The notes: a model not told the origin generated them from the letters alone. 64,000 bases of DNA from Ohtaekwangia sp036786105 (GCF_036786105.1 NZ_DAIQRQ010000014.1:1-64000), one strand, 5' to 3'; shown: positions 43,515-53,583, numbered from the stretch's first letter. Translations and numbers: made by a program.

Positions 43515-44723
43515 ATGATGAGAGCGTTTCTGTTTTTTTATCTGCTGACATTCGCCACCACTCTGTTTGCCCAGAAAAAAATTCGCACGGAAGACCTTTT
43601 CGAACAAGGACAAGAGGCACACGACAAAGGCAACTATACACAAGCGCTGGCGTTGCTGAATGAATGTTTGAAACAAGATCCGGGATTTAGCGATGCCTAT
43701 TTTCTTCGCGCTTCTACCCGCGAGCAGCTGAAAGACCTGGAAGGTGCCCTGACCGACTATAGTATTTACCTGGAGCAGAATCCGAAAAGCCCGGAAGCTC
43801 TTTTCAGTCGGGGACTGGTGCGATATCAATTAAAGAAGTACGACCAGGCGTATGAAGATTTTACACAATACCTGAATGCTCCTGGCGGAGCAACGCAGAC
43901 TATATTTTTCAATACGAAACCTACTGCCACCGGCAACAATCAGGTGATGACGGCCCAAAGTTCCATTCGCCCGTTAATCTATAATTACCTGGGCGTGATC
44001 GATCAGAAACGGAATAATTTTTCCAAGTCGGTAGCGTGGCTCGACTCTGCCATACAACTGGTGCCTAAAGAAGCTGACTACTATGTAAACCGCGGTCTTT
44101 CGAAGCAAAGCATGAAAGATACAACGGCCGCGATGGCGGATTTTCAAAAAGCATTAGCGATCAATCCACAACATACGGTTGCGTTACACAACATTGCCGT
44201 GTTCAAGCGACAACAGGGCGATAAAAAAGCATCAGCGGATCCGTTGGAGCAGGCAATTGACAGTGATTCCAGCATGCTGGCGCCTTACCTGGAACGCGCG
44301 CTTCAGCGTATGGAAGGTGGCTACCTGAAAGGTGCACTCGATGATTATAATAAAGCACTTGAAATTGAACCGAAAGATCCGGAGATATGGCTGGGCCGTG
44401 GCGTTGTAAAGGAACGCATGAAGGACTATAGCGGTGCTTTCTCGGATTATACCAAGGCCATCGAAATAAAAGAAAGCTTTGTAAAGGCATGGATCAATCG
44501 TGCCAACATTCTGCTGAAGATGGAACGATATAAAGATGCTGTAGAAGATTATACTGCAGCACTCATTTATATACCTGACTCTGCTCCTGCTTATTACAAT
44601 CGCGCCATAGCAAAGTACAAACTGGACAAACTGCCGGAAGCTTGCGAAGACCTGAAGAAAGCGGAATCGCTGGGCATGAAAGCTGATGCCAAACTTAAAG
44701 GCAAGATATGCACTGCAAAATAA
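43515..44723 (+). CDS. Secreted TPR protein
   Basis: The ATG at 43515 (or the adjacent one at 43518) opens a signal peptide ending near LFAQ, giving about 402 residues. The mature protein is a continuous array of TPR units (AYFLRASTREQLKDLEGAL, ALFSRGLVRYQLKKYDQAY, ALHNIAVFKRQQGDKK, IWLGRGVVKERMKDYSGAF, AYYNRAIAKYKLDKLPEACE). It is predicted to be periplasmic or at the envelope and to act as a scaffold. It converges with ligD, whose stop codon lies four bases away. Confidence 0.88.
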   Translation: MMRAFLFFYLLTFATTLFAQKKIRTEDLFEQGQEAHDKGNYTQALALLNECLKQDPGFSDAYFLRASTREQLKDLEGALTDYSIYLEQNPKSPEALFSRGLVRYQLKKYDQAYEDFTQYLNAPGGATQTIFFNTKPTATGNNQVMTAQSSIRPLIYNYLGVIDQKRNNFSKSVAWLDSAIQLVPKEADYYVNRGLSKQSMKDTTAAMADFQKALAINPQHTVALHNIAVFKRQQGDKKASADPLEQAIDSDSSMLAPYLERALQRMEGGYLKGALDDYNKALEIEPKDPEIWLGRGVVKERMKDYSGAFSDYTKAIEIKESFVKAWINRANILLKMERYKDAVEDYTAALIYIPDSAPAYYNRAIAKYKLDKLPEACEDLKKAESLGMKADAKLKGKICTAK

Positions 44724-44727
44724 GTAA

Positions 44728-47052
44728 TTACAGATCAGGTCTTAACCGAACAAATACCGGTTCGCGAAACATCCGGTCAGGTGTAAATTTGGCGTAGCTG
44801 ATTTCCGCCATCATTACAGGCACAAGCCACGTGGTTTTATTGGCATCGACAAACTCGCCAATGGCGGTAGTCTTTTTTACTACCTCTACTTTTTTTAACG
44901 ACTGAAATATCTCTTTCATCAGGGCATCGTCAAAGCCGGTGCCGACTTTGCCGCGATATTGCAACTCGTTGCCTACACGCTCGGCCATTTGCAAGGCACC
45001 AAACAGCGTTTGTCTCTCCCCTTTGCCTTGTGTGTATCCAATGATGACTACTTCTGCAGTTTGCCGTATCTTGATCTTGAGCCAGCAATCGCTTCGGCGG
45101 GCAGGTAAATATTTACTCGTCTTCTCTTTCGCCATGATGCCTTCGAGTGAATGAAGTTTGGCTGCTTCGAAAAGCGCCTGTCCATCTTCCACATATTCGC
45201 TTACACGATACGGTGTGTCGGGCCGCACAGCATCTTTCAACCACTCTTTTCTTTTCAACAGCGGCTCGTTGATCAATACGCGGCCATCCAGGTACAGGCA
45301 ATCAAATATATAGCAGTATACCGGGTTGGATTTGGCGAGTTTTTGAATGTTGGTTTCACCAGTGCTCGACATGCGATTGATGACGCGTTTGAATACGGGC
45401 TTGCCATCGCCATCGAGGCATACAATTTCGCCATCAAACAATCCGTTAGTGGCGCGAAAGGCTTTGCTTCCGTCCAGCAATTCAGGAAACTGAAGTGTTA
45501 CATCAATATGATTGCGTGTACGCAACGTTACCTGCCCATCTTCGAGCACAATCATAGCGCGTATACCATCCCATTTCATTTCAAAAAGATGTGTATCACG
45601 CGCAGGCGGTTTATCAGCCGATTCTGATAACATGGGCTCAATGGTCTGGCGCAGGTAATTTACCTGTGGTTCATCCACGCGTTCCAGCAGCCATTCCTTC
45701 TCTTTCATTTTGTGTATGCGGTATTCGCCGCTCACTTCCTTGCTGCTCAATCTAAAATAGAAACCGTCTTTCTTTTCTTTGGTGATCTGATATTTACCTA
45801 AAGCATAGATCCACATTTCACCGGCACCGTATTGACCCTTCGGAATTTTTCCATCGAAGGTAAGGTACTCCATGGGGTGATCTTCGGTTTGTACTGCCAG
45901 TCGCTTTACTCCGGGGTATGGCGGAAGGCCCTTCGGCACGGCCCATGACTTTAATACACCATCCTGTTCAAGACGAAGGTCGTAATGCAATCGCGATGCG
46001 TGGTGGCGATGCACTACAAAACTGTTGCCGGTAGTTTCCACTTTGGCTGCTGCCGGCTCCGGAGTTTTTTCGAAGTCACGCTTTTTCGCATAGGCTTCCA
46101 GTTGCTCGGGTGATTTATGTTTCGCCGAAGGTGGAAGTTTCTTGTTCTTCGCCGGTGTCTTTTTCCGATGTGTGTGCAGCTCAACAGCATAAGCGTCAAA
46201 GCCTTCCCACACATCGCCATCCTGCGATAATTTATCGAGTACTGTCTTGATAGTATATATCCGCGGATCGGTGAGTTCGCGCAAGTCATCCCACGTAAGG
46301 GGCATGGACACCGGCGCACCTACCCTGCCGCGCAAGCTATAAGGCGACACTATACTTTGCCCGGAGCGGATGCGAAATATATCTACGAGCACACGGCCCT
46401 TGCGTGCTTCTTTTTTGATCTGCAGTGTTACCCGATCCGGGCGATCTTCTACAAAAGGCTTTGCTATATCTTGCGCTGCTTCAAATACAGTATGAAAATC
46501 CCACTTCGCTTCTATCGGACAGCAGATGTGCAGACCCTTTCCGCCGGTGGTCTTTACAAACGGAGTGTAACCGTGCGCTTCGATCAGTTCCTTCAACTCA
46601 AATGCGATTGGCACAAGATTCCGAAAAACATATCCTTCCGGAGGATCAAGATCAAACACCATGTAATCGGGAAAATCGAATGTAGGTTTCCTTCCATGCA
46701 GTTGATGAAGCTCCAGGGATGCAAGGTTGGCCAGCCATACCAGCGATGCCGGTTCGGTAGCAATGATATAATCTTTCTTCTCTTTGCCGAGCGTTACAAA
46801 CTCCAGCCAGTCAGGCGCCCACTCGGGCCTGTTCTTTTGATAGAAGCTCTCACCGTGTATACCATCCGGAAAGCGGATCAACGTGAGCGCTCTTCCTTTA
46901 ATGTGGTGGAGAATGGTAGGTGCAATGGTGAGGTAGTACTGAATGACTTCTGCTTTCAGAATTTCGTCTTCCGGAAACAATACTTTCTCGAGGTTTGAAA
47001 GCTCAACCTTTCGTTTTCCTACTTGTGCCCATTGTGTATTTTTCTTGGCCAT
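44728..47052 (-). CDS. ligD: DNA ligase D (polymerase-phosphoesterase-ligase)
   Basis: The 774-residue multidomain NHEJ enzyme is arranged polymerase, phosphoesterase, ligase. The AEP-type polymerase domain (about 1-290) has Asp134 and Asp136 in FDLDPPE. The 3'-phosphoesterase domain (about 343-460) has HRHHASRLHYDLRLE and DHPMEYLTFDG. The ATP-dependent ligase domain (from about 470) has adenylated Lys493 in EMKWDGIRA and the C-terminal OB-fold. It acts with Ku. It overlaps the upstream DUF4184 gene by one base, implying one operon. Confidence 0.96.
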   Translation of the reverse strand: MAKKNTQWAQVGKRKVELSNLEKVLFPEDEILKAEVIQYYLTIAPTILHHIKGRALTLIRFPDGIHGESFYQKNRPEWAPDWLEFVTLGKEKKDYIIATEPASLVWLANLASLELHQLHGRKPTFDFPDYMVFDLDPPEGYVFRNLVPIAFELKELIEAHGYTPFVKTTGGKGLHICCPIEAKWDFHTVFEAAQDIAKPFVEDRPDRVTLQIKKEARKGRVLVDIFRIRSGQSIVSPYSLRGRVGAPVSMPLTWDDLRELTDPRIYTIKTVLDKLSQDGDVWEGFDAYAVELHTHRKKTPAKNKKLPPSAKHKSPEQLEAYAKKRDFEKTPEPAAAKVETTGNSFVVHRHHASRLHYDLRLEQDGVLKSWAVPKGLPPYPGVKRLAVQTEDHPMEYLTFDGKIPKGQYGAGEMWIYALGKYQITKEKKDGFYFRLSSKEVSGEYRIHKMKEKEWLLERVDEPQVNYLRQTIEPMLSESADKPPARDTHLFEMKWDGIRAMIVLEDGQVTLRTRNHIDVTLQFPELLDGSKAFRATNGLFDGEIVCLDGDGKPVFKRVINRMSSTGETNIQKLAKSNPVYCYIFDCLYLDGRVLINEPLLKRKEWLKDAVRPDTPYRVSEYVEDGQALFEAAKLHSLEGIMAKEKTSKYLPARRSDCWLKIKIRQTAEVVIIGYTQGKGERQTLFGALQMAERVGNELQYRGKVGTGFDDALMKEIFQSLKKVEVVKKTTAIGEFVDANKTTWLVPVMMAEISYAKFTPDRMFREPVFVRLRPDL

Positions 47053-47786
47053 CAGGCGGTGGTTATACTCCTGAATTTGAGCATTCCGTTAACGATGAGC
47101 GCCACACATACACCACTTATACTGCTTACCACCACATTTCCTATATTGTAGTCGGACGAATGGACGGCAAACCTGATCAATACTACCGCCACTGTTATCG
47201 CTGCCAGCATCAACCAGTATAGCACCGAAGGCCGTGCATACATGGTTATCGGCTGCGGCTTTCTAAAGAATATATAGGCCACTACCAGCATAAGACCAAT
47301 TGCCGTGCTGATGTGTTGCAAAGCATAAAACAACGGATAGCGTACACCATCGAACGGTATAGAAATGTGATGATAGAATGGAAGTTCCCGGGCAAAAAAA
47401 CCACTGGCATGTGTAAAGGAATCCCAAAAGATATGAGAAGCCGAGCCTAACAACGCCGACAGTATAAACAAGATATAGTTTGATCGCAGGTACGCTACCA
47501 GATCGAAGTTCAGCGTATCCTGAAAACGCTGCTGCAAATATACCGGCAGGTTGTAAATAAGATTCTGCTTTACCAGGAGATGGAACGATAACGACAGGAA
47601 AAACACTACAGGAAGGTCAAAGTATAACAATCCCCAGAGCGTATGGCTGTGGTCGCTCTCCACACTAAGCTTGAAGAAATATTCAAAGTCAGGCGCAATG
47701 CTCCCCACCACCAGCGCAGTGGCCGATAGTTTCCTTGTTCGTAAAAAAGGAAGTACAATAGCCGTATGCGCTGGTGTAAAGGGCAT
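47052..47786 (-). CDS. DUF4184 integral membrane protein
   Basis: The 244-residue protein begins MPFTPAHTAIVLPFLRTRKL, the characteristic DUF4184 start, and has about six membrane helices; His/Asp residues (IAPDFEYF, ASHIFWDSFTH) recall metal-dependent membrane hydrolases, but the function is unknown. It lies between the MHS transporter gene (21 bases upstream) and ligD (one-base overlap), so the three appear to form an operon. The link with DNA repair may be incidental. Confidence 0.88.
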   Translation of the reverse strand: MPFTPAHTAIVLPFLRTRKLSATALVVGSIAPDFEYFFKLSVESDHSHTLWGLLYFDLPVVFFLSLSFHLLVKQNLIYNLPVYLQQRFQDTLNFDLVAYLRSNYILFILSALLGSASHIFWDSFTHASGFFARELPFYHHISIPFDGVRYPLFYALQHISTAIGLMLVVAYIFFRKPQPITMYARPSVLYWLMLAAITVAVVLIRFAVHSSDYNIGNVVVSSISGVCVALIVNGMLKFRSITTA

Positions 47787-47806
47787 ATATTTCTACGCTG
47801 ATTTGG

Positions 47807-49342
47807 TTATTCGATAGCAGCCTTGGGTTTGTTCTTTAAAAAGATCATCCCTACCACAAATGTAATCGCGGCAACCACGATTGGATACCATAATCCTGCC
47901 AACGGATCGCCTGCGGGATTAGTTTCTGATTTACTGAGTTCAAACAAACTCGTTGCCAGCAGTGGTGTAAGACCGCCGAAAATTCCATTGCCAATGTGAT
48001 AGGGCAACGACATGGAAGTATAGCGGATGCGTGTCGGGAAAAGCTCTACCAGAAATGCAGCAATAGGTCCGTATACCATGGTAACCAGTACAAGCTGTAC
48101 AAACACCAGGGCGATCACGATATAGAACGGCTTGCTGGCCAGTATAACTTCGCGCCTGGTTTCCGTCTCTGCTTTTCCTGTTTTCTTTTTAACGGTAGTA
48201 GCCGATTCCACCAGCTGGGTTCCGTCTTCAAAAACATGAATAGTTTTTTTAATGGAAAGAGAATCTCCTTTTGAGTTGATCTGGCTTGTGCTTGTAATAT
48301 TCTTCTCGTTGGTAAATTCCTTTTTGCTGCGAACATCGGTGAGCTGGTATAGCTGGTGGTAGATAGGGCGATAAAGAATAACCGCCAGCAGCATACCACT
48401 CATCATGATGAACTTGCGCCCGATTCTATCAGACAGCCAACCGAAGTATATAAATAACGGTGTGCCAATTACCAGCGCAATGGCGATGATATTCCGCGTT
48501 TGTACAAACTCAATGTTACAGGTCTTTTCAAGAAAAGTCATGGCATAGAACTGACCGGTATACCATACTACACCCTGCCCTGCCGCTGCACCAAACAGTG
48601 CAATCAATACGAGCTTGAGATTTTCCTTGTTGCCGAAACTTTCCTTGATGGGGTTCTTCGATACCTTTCCTTCGGCCTTGAGCCTGGCAAACAACGGAGA
48701 TTCATTCATGCGCATACGGATGAAGATGGAAACGCCCACCAGTATAGCGGAGAGAATAAAGGGTATACGCCAGCCCCAGTCATTGAACTCTGTTATTTCC
48801 ATTGAACCGCGTACTGCGAGTATAACACCGATGGAAACGAAGAGCCCGAGCGTAGCCGTTGTCTGAATAAAGCTGGTATAATATCCTCGCTGAGAAGCCG
48901 GAGCATGCTCGGCTACATAAGTAGCAGCACCTCCGTACTCGCCGCCCAGGGCAAGACCTTGCAGCAGGCGGAGCAAAAGAACAATAATGGGTGCCAGTAC
49001 ACCAATCGTTTCATAGCCCGGCACAAGTCCGATGGCAAACGTAGAACCCCCCATTAAAATGAGCGTAACGAGAAAGGTATATTTTCTTCCTACCAGATCG
49101 CCAAGTCGTCCGAAGACTATAGCACCGAAAGGACGTACAATAAATCCGGCAGCAAAAGTGGCCAGCGTTGAAAGGAAGGCTGCGGTTGGATTAGTCTTGG
49201 GGAAAAATTGTTCTGATAAAATGGTGGCGAGACTTCCGAATATATAGAAGTCGTACCATTCGATAAGGGTGCCTACAGAGGAGGCCGAAATAACAAACCA
49301 GAGCGTTCTCCTTTGCTCTTTCGTAATAGCGGTTTCTGACAT
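47807..49342 (-). CDS. MHS-family MFS transporter with an inserted soluble loop
   Basis: The 511-residue membrane protein shows MHS (metabolite:H+ symporter, KgtP/ShiA/ProP branch) motifs: SVGTLIEWYDFYIFG in TM1, GRLGDLVGRKY, LLQGLALGGEYGGAATYVAEHAP, and GWRIPF. About 70 residues (roughly 333-402) between TM9 and TM10 are hydrophilic and Lys/Thr-rich, making it longer than typical members of about 430. It probably imports organic acids or similar solutes. It is the first gene of the apparent operon ending in ligD. Confidence 0.9.
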   Translation of the reverse strand: MSETAITKEQRRTLWFVISASSVGTLIEWYDFYIFGSLATILSEQFFPKTNPTAAFLSTLATFAAGFIVRPFGAIVFGRLGDLVGRKYTFLVTLILMGGSTFAIGLVPGYETIGVLAPIIVLLLRLLQGLALGGEYGGAATYVAEHAPASQRGYYTSFIQTTATLGLFVSIGVILAVRGSMEITEFNDWGWRIPFILSAILVGVSIFIRMRMNESPLFARLKAEGKVSKNPIKESFGNKENLKLVLIALFGAAAGQGVVWYTGQFYAMTFLEKTCNIEFVQTRNIIAIALVIGTPLFIYFGWLSDRIGRKFIMMSGMLLAVILYRPIYHQLYQLTDVRSKKEFTNEKNITSTSQINSKGDSLSIKKTIHVFEDGTQLVESATTVKKKTGKAETETRREVILASKPFYIVIALVFVQLVLVTMVYGPIAAFLVELFPTRIRYTSMSLPYHIGNGIFGGLTPLLATSLFELSKSETNPAGDPLAGLWYPIVVAAITFVVGMIFLKNKPKAAIE

Positions 49343-49435
49343 GGTATCGGTTGGTTGGTTTTGGTTTTACTTTCCTAGAAATATAAGTAGAAAGTTGAAA
49401 GTAGAAAATATATACCTGCAACCTGTGGCCATTAG

Positions 49436-49466
49436 CAAAAAAGAAAAGGGGCTTTCGCCCCTTTAT
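49436..49466 (-). terminator. Intrinsic terminator after the TPR gene
   Basis: AAAGGGGC, TTTC loop and GCCCCTTT; on the minus strand a TTTTC-TTTTTT tract follows. It lies 23 bases past the TPR stop codon (49489). Confidence 0.9.
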
Positions 49467-49488
49467 CAAAATCTTCTTCGTGTTTTTC

Positions 49489-50682
49489 CTAGTCTTCTAC
49501 ACCAAGGGCTTTCAGCTTCTTGCTTACACGATCGTTGTTCTTATCGTCCGCTATATAGTAGTATAACAGGCTAAGCTTGTGGAGTAATTCGATCTCGGCA
49601 TCCTGTGAAGGAGCTTTCATTTTTTCAGCTTTCTCCAGGTAAGGAATAGCCGCTTCGCTTTGCTTCACGCGCTTCTGTACAAGTTCCTGCTTTTTCTTGG
49701 CATTGGCAGAAGATATACCGAGTGCGTTGATATCCTGAGTAGTTTTGTCAATTTCAATCAGATAATAGTTCGCCAGGTTAAACTGTGCATCGAAGTAATC
49801 GGGTTGAATTTTCAACGCGGCTTCGAAGTTCGCCTTGGCATCTTCCATTTTCTTCAATTCAGTATTTAATACTCCTAACAGATATAGGCTTTGTGCATCG
49901 TTAGGGTTCTGTTTTACAGCTACTTCAAGATTTTTAGCAGCCTCATCGTAGCGCTTCAACTGGATCAATGAATTCAGCTCTACCACTTTCATATCTTTGT
50001 GGTTAGGGAGTATTTTCAGAATTTTTTGTGCGCTGGCAAGAGCCGCTTCAAAGTTCTGATCTTCATACGCCAGCAATGCAGGCATTGTCAACGCTTGTGT
50101 TCTTTTTCCACCCAGGTCAGCATACTTCGTCAGGAAGTCCATAGCTTTTTGTCTTTCTTCTGAATTGTAAGCAGCATATCCGGCATACTCATAGAATGTA
50201 GTATCAGGCTTGTTAGCTTTGAATGCTATACCTTTCTCGAATTGCTTTAATGCACCTTTGAAATCTTCGGAACTGAAAGCCTTGTCACCTTTTACCAGGT
50301 ATGCATTACCTATATTCTGGATTACCTGGTCGTAGCCTAAAGGAAGACCATTTTTATCCTGCACGAAGAGTGCACTGGTTTTGCCTCCACTCAGTTCTTC
50401 CGCTTTCTTCAATGACTCTCCCGCCACTTTAGACAGATCTTCTGTTGAGTTATAGGATGTTGTTGTATCCAACGCTCCATAGATAATGCCGCGATAGAAC
50501 CAGGTTTTGCTATCGTTCATTGTTTTTTCGTAAGTAGTAGCCGCATCAATGGTGGATTTAGCTTCGTCAAGCTTTCCATTCTTCAAAGCTGTAAGCGCTT
50601 TGTTGATATTCGGCTTTGCTTCTTTCTGCGCCAACACCATTCCTGGTATGATCAGAAGTAATAGAACTGCTATCTTTTTCAT
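49489..50682 (-). CDS. Secreted TPR protein downstream of gyrA
   Basis: The 397-residue protein starts with a signal peptide (MKKIAVLLLLIIPGMVLAQ) and then contains TPR-like helix pairs (ALKQFEKGIAFKANKPDTTF, SLYLLGVLNTELKKMEDAKA, AQFNLANYYLIEIDKTTQDI). It is likely periplasmic. It follows gyrA by 21 bases on the same strand, an arrangement I recall as common in Bacteroidota, though the reason is unknown. A terminator ends the unit. Confidence 0.9.
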   Translation of the reverse strand: MKKIAVLLLLIIPGMVLAQKEAKPNINKALTALKNGKLDEAKSTIDAATTYEKTMNDSKTWFYRGIIYGALDTTTSYNSTEDLSKVAGESLKKAEELSGGKTSALFVQDKNGLPLGYDQVIQNIGNAYLVKGDKAFSSEDFKGALKQFEKGIAFKANKPDTTFYEYAGYAAYNSEERQKAMDFLTKYADLGGKRTQALTMPALLAYEDQNFEAALASAQKILKILPNHKDMKVVELNSLIQLKRYDEAAKNLEVAVKQNPNDAQSLYLLGVLNTELKKMEDAKANFEAALKIQPDYFDAQFNLANYYLIEIDKTTQDINALGISSANAKKKQELVQKRVKQSEAAIPYLEKAEKMKAPSQDAEIELLHKLSLLYYYIADDKNNDRVSKKLKALGVED

Positions 50683-50703
50683 TGTTCGTTAGTTAATTGT
50701 GGG

Positions 50704-53331
50704 TTATTGTTGTTCTGTATCGTGGTTGTTCGTGTCATCATTTTCCGGCTCATCGGTATCATTGTCCGGAGTATCATCTATATCCTGTTCAGAGATACTA
50801 CTTTCGGTATGCACGATTGGCCGCGTTGTTGAATCCAATCCATCACTTCCCTCGTTCTTTACTTCCACAATCTGCTGAATCTTCTCCACAGAGGATATGC
50901 GGTCGTCATCATTCAGTTTGATCAGTCGCACACCTTGTGTAGCGCGGCCCATTACACGCAATTCGCTTACTTTAATGCGAATTGTTATACCTGAACGATT
51001 AATAATCATCAACTCGTCTTCATCAACAACTTCCTTGATGGCAACAAGTTTGCCAGTTTTGTCTGTGATGTTGAGCGTCTTCACACCCATGCCACCGCGC
51101 TTTGTAATGCGATAGTCATCAGTGAGAGATCGCTTGCCATAACCATTTTCTGATACCACCAGCAAGTTGGCATCCGCACGCGTAATGCAGACCATACCAA
51201 TCACCGTATCGGTTTCAGAGTCAAGTGTAACGCCACGTACACCGGCCGCCATGCGACCCATAGGCCTTACGTCTGATTCATGGAAGTGCACGGCTTTACC
51301 TTCACTCTTGGCAATGATGATGTGGTTGTTTCCATTGGTAAGCGAAGCATTCAACAGCTTGTCACCTTCGTGAATGGTGATCGCATTTATACCTCCCTGA
51401 CGCGGACGTGAGTATGCCTCCAGCGATGTTTTCTTGATGGTACCTTTTACCGTACACAAGATTACATAGTTGTTGTTGATATACTGCTCGTCTGTAAGGT
51501 TCTTCACGTTGATGATGGCACGAACAGCATCGCCGGGTTCAATGTTGATCAGGTTCTGCACGGCTCTTCCCTTCGAAGTTTTGTTACCTTCCGGAATTTC
51601 GTATGCCTTCTTCCAGTATACTTTACCCTGATCGGTAAAGATCAACAAGTAGTTATGCGCCTGTGCAATGAACAGGTGTTCGGTAAAATCGTCATCTTTC
51701 GTGCTCACACCTTTCGAACCAACGCCACCTCTGCCCTGCGTTCTGTATTCGGAGAGTGATGTACGTTTGATGTATCCCTGATTGGAAATGGTAATGACCA
51801 TCTCTTCGTTCGGAATCATATCTTCGAGTGTGATATCCTCATCGCTGTGGATCACCGTGGTGCGGCGTTCGTCACCGTAACGATCTCTGATATCGGCAAG
51901 CTCGTTCTTGATGATCTGCATGCGCAGCGATTCGTTCGACAATATATCTTTCAGACGATCGATGAGCTCTTTTACTTCTTTATACTCTTGCTGAATCTTG
52001 TCGCGCTCCAGACCTGTAAGTCTTTGCAAACGCATATCGAGAATTGCTTTCGCCTGTATCTCTGACAAACCAAAGCGTGTCATCAATCCATCTTTCGCAG
52101 TTTCCGGATCTTTTGAATTACGGATGAGGCTGATCACTTCATCGAGGTGATCGAGAGCAATCAGGTATCCTTCCAGGATGTGTGCCCTGCGCTCTGCTTC
52201 TGCCAACTCAAACTTCGTTCTGCGCACAATCACATCGTGACGGTGCTCTACGAAGTACTTGATCATATCTTTCAGGTTCAGCGTCATCGGGCGGCCTTTT
52301 ACTAGCGCCACGTTGTTCACACCGAATGATGACTGAAGCTGGGTATATTTATACAGGTTGTTGAGTACAATGTTGGCGATTGCATCTTTCTTCAGATCGT
52401 ATACAATGCGATATCCTTCGCGATCGGACTCATCGCGGATATCGGATATACCTTCGATCTTCTTCTCGTTTACCAGCGCAGCAGTTTTCTCGATCATCTG
52501 CGCCTTGTTCACCATGTACGGGATCTCCGTAACGATGATCTGATCTTTACCCGTAGATGAAGTTACGATCTCGGCCTTCGCACGCATGATCACTCTGCCG
52601 CGACCGGTAAGGAAAGCTTCCTGAACACCGGAGTACCCATAGATCAACGCACCGGTTGGGAAGTCGGGCGCAGTGACGAACTTCATCAGCTCCGGTATCG
52701 TAATCTCGTTGTTGTCGATATAGGCGATGGTACCGTCAATCACTTCGCGCAGGTTGTGCGGTGCCATGTTGGTTGCCATACCCACGGCAATACCGGAAGA
52801 ACCATTCACCAGCAGGTTCGGTATCTTGGCTGGCAATACGGAAGGCTCGGTTAACGAATCGTCAAAGTTCGGTTGGAAGTCAACCGTATCTTTGTTGATA
52901 TCGGCCAGCATCTCTTCCGCAATTCTGCGAAGACGTGCTTCGGTATAACGCATCGCTGCCGGAGAGTCTCCATCAATAGAACCAAAGTTTCCCTGGCCAT
53001 CTACGAGTGTATAGCGCAGCGACCAGTCCTGGGCCATGCGCACCATGGTATCGTATACAGAGGCATCTCCGTGCGGGTGATATTTACCCAACACTTCCCC
53101 TACGATCCTTGCTGATTTCTTATAGGGCTTATTGTAGTTAACACCCAATTCCAACATCCCGAACAACACTCTGCGGTGTACGGGCTTCAATCCATCGCGA
53201 ACATCCGGAAGCGCGCGTGAAATGATTACCGACATCGAATAATCGATGTACGCACCACGCATTTCATCTTCAATATTGATCGGGATTATACTCTGCCTTC
53301 CAGGGGTCAGACCACCAGTTTCTTCTGCCAT
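50704..53331 (-). CDS. gyrA: DNA gyrase subunit A
   Basis: The 875-residue subunit forms the DNA-cleaving part of gyrase. The active-site Tyr129 lies in AAMRYTEARL. The quinolone-resistance region reads KYHPHGDASVYDTM: Ala90 occupies the position of E. coli Ser83, while Asp94 corresponds to Asp87. The C-terminal pinwheel domain carries the GyrA-box variant QGRGGVGSKG and ends in a long acidic tail. It is the first gene of a unit with the TPR gene downstream. Topoisomerase IV genes are not in the window. Confidence 0.97.
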   Translation of the reverse strand: MAEETGGLTPGRQSIIPINIEDEMRGAYIDYSMSVIISRALPDVRDGLKPVHRRVLFGMLELGVNYNKPYKKSARIVGEVLGKYHPHGDASVYDTMVRMAQDWSLRYTLVDGQGNFGSIDGDSPAAMRYTEARLRRIAEEMLADINKDTVDFQPNFDDSLTEPSVLPAKIPNLLVNGSSGIAVGMATNMAPHNLREVIDGTIAYIDNNEITIPELMKFVTAPDFPTGALIYGYSGVQEAFLTGRGRVIMRAKAEIVTSSTGKDQIIVTEIPYMVNKAQMIEKTAALVNEKKIEGISDIRDESDREGYRIVYDLKKDAIANIVLNNLYKYTQLQSSFGVNNVALVKGRPMTLNLKDMIKYFVEHRHDVIVRRTKFELAEAERRAHILEGYLIALDHLDEVISLIRNSKDPETAKDGLMTRFGLSEIQAKAILDMRLQRLTGLERDKIQQEYKEVKELIDRLKDILSNESLRMQIIKNELADIRDRYGDERRTTVIHSDEDITLEDMIPNEEMVITISNQGYIKRTSLSEYRTQGRGGVGSKGVSTKDDDFTEHLFIAQAHNYLLIFTDQGKVYWKKAYEIPEGNKTSKGRAVQNLINIEPGDAVRAIINVKNLTDEQYINNNYVILCTVKGTIKKTSLEAYSRPRQGGINAITIHEGDKLLNASLTNGNNHIIIAKSEGKAVHFHESDVRPMGRMAAGVRGVTLDSETDTVIGMVCITRADANLLVVSENGYGKRSLTDDYRITKRGGMGVKTLNITDKTGKLVAIKEVVDEDELMIINRSGITIRIKVSELRVMGRATQGVRLIKLNDDDRISSVEKIQQIVEVKNEGSDGLDSTTRPIVHTESSISEQDIDDTPDNDTDEPENDDTNNHDTEQQ

Positions 53332-53583
53332 CTAAAATCGTTTGTTTTGGGCTTAATTAAGCGTTTTTTAAAGCCTCGCAAGATAGCAAAAGTTACCACT
53401 CCGCGACTCAAATCAACGCGTTAATATTCACTTTTTTACACGAGTGTTTCAGCCTTTGGAGGAATGAATTTTAGGTCGATCTAACCCGGTATTTCAAGGC
53501 CGTTGCAGCAATCAAAATACTATAACAGCATGAAGCGCATAACTGAATGCCGTTCTGTTAGTTGTCACCGGAAATTTAAATTA

